Shown in pieces: positions 21,696 through 28,231 of a DNA stretch of 28,231 nt; position 1 is the first letter of the stretch; every line of letters starts with the position of its first letter. The translations under genes were made by a program, and so were the position numbers. Origin of the DNA: Eubacterium sp. AM49-13BH (GTDB lineage: Bacteria; Bacillota; Clostridia; Lachnospirales; Lachnospiraceae); the NCBI RefSeq assembly GCF_003464165.1, contig NZ_QSEK01000034.1:1-28231 (forward strand), written 5' to 3'. The notes under the pieces were generated by a model. That model was not told the DNA's origin. It did not search any database and saw only the letters and a list, made by a program, of their open reading frames with translations.

Positions 21696-22748
21696 ATGAC
21701 AGATATTAAGTCACTTAATTATGACGAACTTGTAACATATATGGCTGGACTTGGTGAAAAGAAGTTCAGGGCTTCGCAGCTATATCAGTGGATGCATGAA
21801 AAGCTGGCAGACAGCTTTGATGAATGTACCAACCTTTCTAATGCATTAAGACAGAAGTTAAAGGAAACATCAGAATATGTATGCTTAGAGCCTGTCAGGG
21901 TACAGCATTCAAAGCTTGACGGGACAGAAAAATATCTGTTCAGATTATCGGATGGTAATTATGTTGAAAGTGTACTTATGAAATATCATCATGGTAATTC
22001 AGTATGTATATCTTCACAGGTTGGATGCCGTATGGGATGCCGTTTCTGTGCATCTACACTTAACGGCAAAGTCAGGGATTTAAGACCATCTGAAATGCTT
22101 GATCAGATATACAGAATACAGAAGATTACAGGGGAGCGAGTAAGCAATGTTGTAGTTATGGGTTCTGGAGAGCCAATGGATAACTATGATAATCTTATTA
22201 AGTTTATAGAACTTATCAATGATGAGAGAGGTCTTAATATAAGCCAGCGAAATATTACTGTATCATCATGTGGAATAGTACCTAAGTTAAAGGAACTTGC
22301 TGACCTTAAGCTGCAGATTACTCTTGCAATTTCACTTCATGCGCCTAATGATGAACTAAGAAAAACAATGATGCCTATAGCTAACAAATATTCAATAGAA
22401 GAGATAATGGATGTATGCAGGTATTACATAGGATGTACAGGCAGAAGAATCTCATTTGAATACAGTCTTGTTAAAGGTGTCAATGATTCAATGGAATGTG
22501 CAAAGCAGTTGATTGAACTTGTTAAGGGCATGAACTGCCACATTAATCTTATACCTGTTAATCCTATCAAGGAGCGTGATTATAAGCAGACAGGTAAGGA
22601 TGAAGTGTACGCATTTAAAAATAAACTTGAAAAGAACGGAATAAATGTTACAATTAGAAGGGAAATGGGCAGAGATATTGATGGTGCCTGTGGACAGTTA
22701 AGGAATAAGTATATGGAGGATGTTGATGAAAGCAACGGCGATTACTGA
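21696..22748 (+). CDS. rlmN: Dual-specificity RNA methyltransferase RlmN
   Basis: This 350-residue radical-SAM enzyme methylates C2 of A2503 in 23S rRNA and A37 in some tRNAs. The CX3CX2C cluster motif CRMGCRFC lies near residues 110-117 and is followed by ASTLNG. VVMGSGEPMDNYDN, ISLHAPNDELR and NLIPVNPI are characteristic, and the methyl-carrying Cys near the C-terminus is in DGACGQLR. The expected length is met. It overlaps the phosphatase gene that follows by about 23 bases. Confidence 0.96.
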   Translation: MTDIKSLNYDELVTYMAGLGEKKFRASQLYQWMHEKLADSFDECTNLSNALRQKLKETSEYVCLEPVRVQHSKLDGTEKYLFRLSDGNYVESVLMKYHHGNSVCISSQVGCRMGCRFCASTLNGKVRDLRPSEMLDQIYRIQKITGERVSNVVVMGSGEPMDNYDNLIKFIELINDERGLNISQRNITVSSCGIVPKLKELADLKLQITLAISLHAPNDELRKTMMPIANKYSIEEIMDVCRYYIGCTGRRISFEYSLVKGVNDSMECAKQLIELVKGMNCHINLIPVNPIKERDYKQTGKDEVYAFKNKLEKNGINVTIRREMGRDIDGACGQLRNKYMEDVDESNGDY

Positions 22749-23448
22749 TATAGGCAAGACGCGTGCCGTTAATCAGGATTATATATATACATCTGTTGAC
22801 AGGGTTGGATGCCTGCCTAATCTGTTTATTGTAGCAGATGGAATGGGTGGTCATAAAGCTGGTGATACAGCTTCACGATTTACAGTTGAAACTATTAAAA
22901 CTCTTATAGAACAATCACAGGAAAAAGATGCAATATCCGTTATTAATGATTCGGTTAAGATGGTTAATAGTCTGCTTTTACAGAAGGCATCTGAATCAGA
23001 GGATTATTACGGTATGGGAACAACGCTTGTTATTGCGACCATATATGATAATGTATTAAGGGTTGCTAATGTAGGAGACAGCAGATTATATGTAATAGAT
23101 GACAATGATATAACTCAGATAACAAGAGATCATTCACTTGTTGAAGAGATGGTTCTTGCAGGACAGTTAAGTAAAAGCGAGGCAAGAACACATGCCAGAA
23201 AGAATGTCATAACAAGGGCAATCGGAGGAGAGGAACAAGTTGAACCAGAGATGTTTTCAATAGATATCAAAGAAAACAGCAAGATTCTTATGTGTTCCGA
23301 TGGTCTTACCAATATGCTAGAAGATGCAGAAATATTAAGCATAGTAAGGAACAATGATAATATAGAAGATGCGGCGAGACTGCTTATTGACAGAGCAAAC
23401 GAGAATGGCGGCAAGGATAATATTTCAGTTATAATTGTAGAACTGTAA
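22726..23448 (+). CDS. prpC: PP2C-type serine/threonine protein phosphatase (Stp/PrpC)
   Basis: This 240-residue soluble Mn/Mg-dependent phosphatase is predicted to reverse phosphorylation by the PASTA kinase encoded next. Metal-binding motifs are visible: RAVNQD near the N-terminus, VADGMGGHKAGD, GDSRLYV, ITRDHSLVEE, SDGLTNM and GGKDNISVI. The start is set at ATG 22726, because GGAGG (22715-22719) is 6 bases upstream; the ATG at 22720 touches the ribosome site. It starts inside rlmN, and prkC begins 16 bases after it. The pairing is the usual arrangement in Firmicutes. Confidence 0.94.
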   Translation: MKATAITDIGKTRAVNQDYIYTSVDRVGCLPNLFIVADGMGGHKAGDTASRFTVETIKTLIEQSQEKDAISVINDSVKMVNSLLLQKASESEDYYGMGTTLVIATIYDNVLRVANVGDSRLYVIDDNDITQITRDHSLVEEMVLAGQLSKSEARTHARKNVITRAIGGEEQVEPEMFSIDIKENSKILMCSDGLTNMLEDAEILSIVRNNDNIEDAARLLIDRANENGGKDNISVIIVEL

Positions 23449-23464
23449 GTGAAAGGGATAGGTT

Positions 23465-25375
23465 ATGTTAAGAAAAGGAATGTTTTTAGCTGACAGATAC
23501 GAGATAATCGAGCAGATTGGCACAGGCGGAATGTCAGATGTTTACAAAGCGAAGTGCCATAAACTAAACAGATATGTTGCTATTAAGGTTATGAAGTCTG
23601 AGTTTAGTGAAGACAAGACATTTGTATCTAAGTTCAGGGCAGAGGCACAGTCTGTAGCAGGATTTACACATCCTAATGTAGTTAATGTATATGATGTCGG
23701 CGATGAGAACGGAATATACTATATTGTAATGGAACTTGTAGAAGGAATAACTCTTAAGAAGTACATTGAGAAGCGAGGCAAACTTCCGTTCAAAGAAGCA
23801 GTAAGCATAGCAATTCAGGTTGCTAATGGTCTAGATGCAGCACATAAGCATCATATTGTTCACAGGGATATCAAGCCTCAGAACATTATTATATCTAAGG
23901 AAGGCAAGGTTAAGGTTACAGACTTCGGAATTGCCAAGGTTGCTTCATCAAGCACAATCAATTCATCTTCTACAATGGGCTCTGTTCATTATATTTCGCC
24001 AGAACAGGCAAGAGGTGGATATTCAGATGAGAGAAGTGATATATACTCACTTGGTATTACAATATTCGAGATGTTAACAGGAACTGTTCCTTTTGACGGG
24101 GATTCTACAGTTGCAGTTGCTGTACAGCATATTCAGGATGAGATACCTGCTCCTTCTACAGTGGCAGCAGATATTCCGGTCAGCATTGATAAAATAGTCC
24201 TTAAGTGTACGCAGAAGAAGCCTGACAGAAGATATCAGTCAGCAGCAGAGCTTATAACAGATCTTAAGAAGTCACTTGTTATGCCCGATGAAGATTTTGT
24301 TGTAATGGCTCCTATGTATGCAGCTTCTGGTACAGCAGCATCAGTTACAGCGGATGCACTTAATGCCAAAGAAGTCAGGGCAGAAGAGGAAGATGACATA
24401 TTATCAGATGATGACGATATGTTCATTGAAGATGATGATAATAAAGAAGAAACAGAGAATAATATAGAAGAATCTGAAGAAGATGATGATGTAGATATTG
24501 ATGATGAGAGTAATGATAAGCTTGATCTTATAATGAAAATAATCGGTATCGGAATTGCTGTTATTATTCTTATTGTCACAATATTTGTTATTGTCAAGCT
24601 TGTTGGAAGTACAAGATCTTCTAAGAATGATAATACAGAGACAACTTCAAGCATTGAAGAAACAATATCAACAGAAGCAGGTAAGAATACAGTAACAGTT
24701 CCTAAGGTTGAGGGCATGACTAAGGATGATGCTGTTAAGGCTCTTAATGAGGTAGGACTTGGCTATAAGCAGGTTATACAGAGCTCTAAGACAGTTGCCA
24801 AGGATACAGTTATATCACAGGGAACTAAGGCTGGTGCCAAGGTTGCCAAGAATACACAGATTATACTTACTATAAGTGGTGGAGAAGATGTTGTTAATAC
24901 AACAGTTCCATCAGTTACAGGAGAAACAGAAGATGATGCCAGAGAAAAGCTCGAAGCAGCAGGATTTAAGGTTACAGTAGATTATGATTACAGCAGCACA
25001 GTTGCAGAGGGCAAAGTAATTAAGGCTTCTCCATCAGGAAGTGTTGCAAAGGGAACAACAGTTACAATTACTGTAAGCCGTGGAAAGCAGATTCAGAATG
25101 TTACAATGGCTAACCTTGTTGGAATGACAGAGTCAGACGCAAGTCAGTGGCTTCAAAATAATGGACTTTCTGTTTATACTATATATGATGATTCAAAGGG
25201 TGAGTATGGTAAGGTTATAGCATGTAAATATTCAGAAGGAACTTCTGTTCCAGAGGGAACAACAGTTACAATTACTGTAAGCCATAAGCCGGAACCTACA
25301 ACAAAGGCTACAGAGGCACCGACTAAACCTTCAGAAGCAACATCACAGCCATCTTCAGATGCAGCACAGAATTAA
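23465..25375 (+). CDS. prkC: Membrane Ser/Thr kinase with PASTA repeats (PrkC/Stk1)
   Basis: This 636-residue kinase senses muropeptides or lipid II outside the cell and phosphorylates cytoplasmic targets. The kinase domain (about residues 10-270) is complete: GTGGMSDVYKA, the Lys of VAIKVM, HRDIKPQN with the catalytic Asp, TDFGIAKV, and SPEQARGG. A very acidic juxtamembrane linker (about 305-350) is followed by one transmembrane helix (about 357-378) and three extracellular PASTA repeats (about 404-610). A Thr/Pro/Ser-rich tail ends the protein. PASTA 2 and 3 share an identical 30-base DNA stretch. It lies between its phosphatase gene and rsgA; in B. subtilis these three are also neighbours. 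Confidence 0.95.
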   Translation: MLRKGMFLADRYEIIEQIGTGGMSDVYKAKCHKLNRYVAIKVMKSEFSEDKTFVSKFRAEAQSVAGFTHPNVVNVYDVGDENGIYYIVMELVEGITLKKYIEKRGKLPFKEAVSIAIQVANGLDAAHKHHIVHRDIKPQNIIISKEGKVKVTDFGIAKVASSSTINSSSTMGSVHYISPEQARGGYSDERSDIYSLGITIFEMLTGTVPFDGDSTVAVAVQHIQDEIPAPSTVAADIPVSIDKIVLKCTQKKPDRRYQSAAELITDLKKSLVMPDEDFVVMAPMYAASGTAASVTADALNAKEVRAEEEDDILSDDDDMFIEDDDNKEETENNIEESEEDDDVDIDDESNDKLDLIMKIIGIGIAVIILIVTIFVIVKLVGSTRSSKNDNTETTSSIEETISTEAGKNTVTVPKVEGMTKDDAVKALNEVGLGYKQVIQSSKTVAKDTVISQGTKAGAKVAKNTQIILTISGGEDVVNTTVPSVTGETEDDAREKLEAAGFKVTVDYDYSSTVAEGKVIKASPSGSVAKGTTVTITVSRGKQIQNVTMANLVGMTESDASQWLQNNGLSVYTIYDDSKGEYGKVIACKYSEGTSVPEGTTVTITVSHKPEPTTKATEAPTKPSEATSQPSSDAAQN

Positions 25376-25393
25376 TCAGGTATAATTATTTAT

Positions 25394-26284
25394 ATGCAGG
25401 GAAAGATAATTAAGGGTATCGCTGGTTTCTACTATATACATGTAGAAGCCAACGGTATTTATGAATGTAAGGCAAAGGGAATATTCAGGAACCGTCACAT
25501 TAAGCCGCTTGTTGGTGATAATGTGGAGATTGAGGTTATTGATAAGGATAATTTCAAAGGAAATGTGGTGGATATTCTCCCAAGAAAGAATGAATTAATA
25601 AGACCGGCTTCTGCTAATATCGACCAGGCAATGGTTATATTTGCAGTAAAGACACCAGAGCCTAATTTTAATCTCCTTGATAAATTCATCCTTATGATGA
25701 ATTATCAGGATGTGCCAACAGTTGTATGCTTCAATAAAGAAGAACTGGCGGATGATGAATATAAGAATGAATTAAAGAAGAAATATGAAGGCTGTGGCTG
25801 TGAGTGCATATTCATAAGTGCAAAGAATAATATTGGCATTGATAGGGTAATGGAAGTGCTGAAAGGAAAGACTACAGTTCTTGCAGGTCCATCAGGAGTC
25901 GGCAAGTCGACACTTACCAATCTGCTTATACCGGAAATGGAGGAGCAGGGAGAAGTCAGCCAGACAGGTGAAGTGAGCAGGATAGGACGTGGAAGGCATA
26001 CTACGAGACATTCCGAAATCTATAATATATGCACAGAAACATATATATGTGATACGCCGGGATTTACATCACTTAATCTTCCGGATGTTGAGAAAGAAGA
26101 CTTGAGATTCTATTTTGAAGAATTCACACCATTCGAGGGACAGTGCAGATTCAATGGCTGCATGCATGTGAGTGAACCTGGATGTGCGGTAAAACAGGCA
26201 GTCGAAGATGGAATTATCAATTATGACAGATATAAGTCATATACAGATATATTTGAAGAAATAAAGAACAAGAAGAAGTACTAA
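25394..26284 (+). CDS. rsgA: Small ribosomal subunit biogenesis GTPase RsgA
   Basis: This 296-residue circularly permuted GTPase acts late in 30S assembly. An N-terminal OB-fold (about residues 1-65) is followed by the permuted motifs: FNKEEL (G4) and SAKNNIG (G5) come before AGPSGVGKSTLTN (G1) near residue 161 and DTPGFTSL (G3). The C-terminal zinc site is CRFNGCMHVSEPGC. The start codon lies 18 bases after the prkC stop. The ribosome-binding site is weak here, so reinitiation from prkC may help. The gene ends one base before an upstream in-frame ATG of the rpe frame. Confidence 0.95.
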   Translation: MQGKIIKGIAGFYYIHVEANGIYECKAKGIFRNRHIKPLVGDNVEIEVIDKDNFKGNVVDILPRKNELIRPASANIDQAMVIFAVKTPEPNFNLLDKFILMMNYQDVPTVVCFNKEELADDEYKNELKKKYEGCGCECIFISAKNNIGIDRVMEVLKGKTTVLAGPSGVGKSTLTNLLIPEMEEQGEVSQTGEVSRIGRGRHTTRHSEIYNICTETYICDTPGFTSLNLPDVEKEDLRFYFEEFTPFEGQCRFNGCMHVSEPGCAVKQAVEDGIINYDRYKSYTDIFEEIKNKKKY

Positions 26285-26314
26285 ATGTACTTGAAAACAG
26301 AAAGGTTGTTAATT

Positions 26315-26983
26315 ATGAGTGGTTTAAAGAAAATTTTGTCACCATCAATATTATCGGCAGACTTCAAGAAATTAGGAGAAGAGCTTGAAACAATTGATAA
26401 GGCAGGAGCTGAATATGTTCATGTAGATGTTATGGACGGACTTTTTGTAAAGAGTATTTCATTCGGAATGCCGGTTATTAAGTCAGCAAGAAGTGCGACC
26501 GACAAGGTTTTTGATGTACATCTTATGATTGAAGAGCCTATAAGATATATAGAAGACTTTGTTAAGGCAGGAGCTGATATAATTACAGTTCATGTTGAAG
26601 CGTGTAAGGATGTTGTCGCTACATTAGAAAAGATTAAGGAATGTGGCGTAAAAGCAGCTATAACACTTAATCCTCCGACACCGGTATCAGCAATTGAGCC
26701 TTATCTTGATAAAGTAGATATGGTTCTTGTAATGAGTGTTAATCCAGGATTTGGGGGACAGAAGTTCATACCGGAATCACTTGATAAAGTAAAAGAAATC
26801 AGAAGATTATTAGATGCCAGGGGATTAGATACAGATATTGAGATTGATGGTGGAGTGAATGCCGGGAATCTTGCATCGGTTCTTGAGGCAGGTGCTAATG
26901 TGATAGTAGCAGGTTCAGCAATCTTTTCTGGAGATGTAGCTGATAATGTTAAAAAGTTTAAAGAAATAATGGGCGCGTGGTAA
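26315..26983 (+). CDS. rpe: Ribulose-phosphate 3-epimerase
   Basis: This 222-residue TIM-barrel enzyme interconverts ribulose 5-phosphate and xylulose 5-phosphate in the pentose phosphate pathway. LSPSILSADF, VHVDVMDGLFV (metal His and catalytic Asp), DVHLMIEEP, VMSVNPGFGGQKF and IDGGVNAGN are all present. Start 26315 follows GAAAGG by 9 bases. The frame is open from 26285, right after rsgA, but those ten residues are not part of the fold. It is the last gene of the cluster. A thiamine pyrophosphokinase gene (thiN), which I recall as a common next neighbour, is not here. Confidence 0.95.
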   Translation: MSGLKKILSPSILSADFKKLGEELETIDKAGAEYVHVDVMDGLFVKSISFGMPVIKSARSATDKVFDVHLMIEEPIRYIEDFVKAGADIITVHVEACKDVVATLEKIKECGVKAAITLNPPTPVSAIEPYLDKVDMVLVMSVNPGFGGQKFIPESLDKVKEIRRLLDARGLDTDIEIDGGVNAGNLASVLEAGANVIVAGSAIFSGDVADNVKKFKEIMGAW

Positions 26984-26999
26984 AACCACACGCCCATTA
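26967..26999. terminator. Hairpin at the convergent end of rpe and ychF
   Basis: A 14-bp stem (26967-26980 with 26986-26999, one mismatch) encloses the loop TAAAA, which holds the rpe stop codon. It lies between two converging genes. No good T run follows on either strand, so it may act as an mRNA 3' end stabiliser or a weak two-way terminator. Confidence 0.55.
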
Positions 27000-27002
27000 A
27001 TA

Positions 27003-28100
27003 TTATACGTTGAATCTGAAAAGAATTACATCGCCATCTTTAACGACATACTCTTTACCTTCCATTCTTACAAGACCTTTCTCTTTAGCTCCGTTATATG
27101 AACCACAATCAAGTAAATCCTGATAGTAAACAACTTCTGCTTTAATGAAGCCTCTTTCGAAATCACTGTGAATCTTGCCGGCAGCCTGAGGAGCTTTAGT
27201 TCCCTTAGTGATTGTCCATGCTCTTGTCTCTGTCTCACCTGCTGTTAAGTAACTGATAAGACCAAGGATACGGTAGCTTGCTGCGATAAGCTTATCAAGA
27301 CCTGAAGAACTTATACCAAGGTCTTCAAGGAACATCTTCTTCTCATCTTCGTCTAATTCAGAAATTTCCTGCTCAATCTGAGCACAGATAACGAATACTT
27401 CACAGTTATCCTTCTTAGAATATTCTCTTACTCTTGCAACATATTCATTGTCAGCACCATCATTAGCAAGGTCATCTTCTGATACATTAGCTGCAAAGAT
27501 TACAGGCTTAGCTGTAAGAAGATTGTATTCCTTCATGAAAGCTTCTTCATCTTCATCCTGACATTCAAAGTTTTTGGCTAAATTACCTTCCTCAAGGAAT
27601 GCCTTAAGTCTTTCAAGGAGGTCACATTCTTTAGCAATATCCTTGTTGTTATATGAAGCACGCTTCTGCTTAGCGAGTCTTCTGTCTAATACTTCAATAT
27701 CTGAGAAAATAAGCTCAAGATTGATAGTTTCAATATCTCTTATTGGGTCAATAGAACCATCAACATGAACGATGTTAGAATCTTCAAAACATCTTACAAC
27801 ATGAACGATAGCATCAACCTCACGGATGTTGGCAAGGAACTGGTTTCCAAGACCTTCACCCTTAGATGCACCTTTAACAAGACCGGCAATATCAACGAAT
27901 TCGATAACAGCAGGTGTTATCTTGGCTGAATTATATAAAGCGGCAAGCTTGTCAAGTCTGTCATCCGGAACTGCAACTACACCGACATTAGGATCGATAG
28001 TACAGAAAGGGTAGTTAGCTGACTCTGCTCCTGCCTTAGTAAGTGAATTAAAAAGGGTACTTTTGCCGACATTAGGCAAACCCACGATACCAAGCTTCAT
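27003..28100 (-). CDS. ychF: Redox-regulated ribosome-binding ATPase YchF (OLA1 family)
   Basis: This 365-residue Obg-family P-loop protein prefers ATP over GTP and binds ribosomes. G1 is [12 protein letters not shown] near residues 6-17, G3 is [10 protein letters not shown] near 69-78, and the G4 position reads NVSE rather than NKxD, which explains ATP use in this family. A coiled-coil arm lies around 125-200, and a C-terminal TGS domain ends with [14 protein letters not shown] lies about 8 bases before the ATG on the minus strand. It has its own promoter and points against the large operon. Confidence 0.96.
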   Translation of the reverse strand: MKLGIVGLPNVGKSTLFNSLTKAGAESANYPFCTIDPNVGVVAVPDDRLDKLAALYNSAKITPAVIEFVDIAGLVKGASKGEGLGNQFLANIREVDAIVHVVRCFEDSNIVHVDGSIDPIRDIETINLELIFSDIEVLDRRLAKQKRASYNNKDIAKECDLLERLKAFLEEGNLAKNFECQDEDEEAFMKEYNLLTAKPVIFAANVSEDDLANDGADNEYVARVREYSKKDNCEVFVICAQIEQEISELDEDEKKMFLEDLGISSSGLDKLIAASYRILGLISYLTAGETETRAWTITKGTKAPQAAGKIHSDFERGFIKAEVVYYQDLLDCGSYNGAKEKGLVRMEGKEYVVKDGDVILFRFNV

Positions 28101-28184
28101 AATAGAATCTCCTCATTATTTATTCTTATGATTATTCGTTCTGGAAGTCTTTAAAAACATAAAAAGAATCCAGTACAAAATATT

Positions 28185-28213
28185 ATTATACAAAAATTTT
28201 CCTTTAAAAACAA
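28185..28213 (-). promoter_or_regulatory. Promoter of ychF
   Basis: On the minus strand TTGTTT (28208-28213), a 17-base spacer and TATAAT (28185-28190). The leader to the ychF start is about 75 bases and contains an imperfect hairpin, CTGGA/TCCAG, at roughly 28141-28172. Confidence 0.72.
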
Positions 28214-28231
28214 CACATAAATTTTATTTAT

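Noticed and set aside
14476..26983. A hidden novel system inside the long operon
   Set aside because: Every gene is a recognised housekeeping family in an order common in related Firmicutes. No unexplained gap over 100 bases exists within the run.
1..28231. CRISPR arrays, complete insertion sequences, integrases or attachment sites
   Set aside because: I saw no regularly spaced repeats, no transposase or recombinase motifs, and no paired flanking repeats around the tRNA that would mark an integrated element.

Overview
The window is about 28.2 kb of low-GC DNA (roughly 38% by eye). It reads as a chromosome segment from a Lachnospiraceae-type Firmicute. Supporting signs are strong GGAGG ribosome sites, TTGNNN-17-TATAAT promoters, many U-tailed hairpin terminators, a meso-DAP type MurE, and a ftsK/priA-def-fmt-yugP-rsmB-rlmN-stp-prkC-rsgA-rpe gene order. 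From memory it resembles Lachnospira/[Eubacterium] eligens, but that species guess is inference only.

Layout. (a) 1-470: the 3' end of a 23S rRNA gene, with no 5S gene after it, then a tRNA-Trp(CCA) that has its own promoter and terminator. (b) 535-2730, accessory and decayed: a small DNA-deoxyinosine glycosylase gene. It is followed by the wreck of a TRAP transporter locus: a headless FCD-type GntR regulator on the minus strand, abutting a headless dctQ on the plus strand, then a dctM with a large in-frame internal deletion. A long hairpin plus a GCGAA-rich structured, repeat-like element and a terminator close the region. (c) 2787-4860: a GNAT acetyltransferase, two tandem hypB GTPase genes that differ at the metal site, and a 52-residue single-pass membrane protein translationally coupled to them. 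(d) 4794-5599, minus: a compact, signal-less subtilisin-like protease broken by a one-base frameshift. (e) 5759-9931, single-gene units with their own promoters: an SDR oxidoreductase, a carbamate kinase with an altered N-terminal motif, a 122-residue orphan, and a YbiT-like ABC-F ATPase. (f) 10009-11609: a promoter, TPP riboswitch, thiC and terminator. (g) 11617-26983, a long housekeeping run of 12 co-directional, tightly packed genes: ftsK, murE, priA, def, fmt, a YugP-type zinc peptidase, rsmB, rlmN, stp (PP2C phosphatase), prkC (PASTA kinase), rsgA and rpe. Many junctions overlap, so coupled translation is likely. (h) 27003-28213, minus: ychF with its promoter, convergent with the operon.

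How the genes work together. The large operon links wall precursor synthesis (MurE), chromosome translocation (FtsK), replication restart (PriA), protein N-terminal maturation (Fmt puts the formyl group on, Def takes it off), rRNA methylation (RsmB, RlmN), ribosome assembly (RsgA) and wall-sensing Ser/Thr phosphorylation (PrkC and its phosphatase). ThiC makes the thiamine pyrimidine under TPP control.

I see no new defence or secretion system, no CRISPR and no complete mobile element. The most interesting items are the eroded TRAP locus with two separate deletion scars, the structured repeat-like element, the hypB pair with its small membrane partner, and the frameshifted intracellular-type subtilase.
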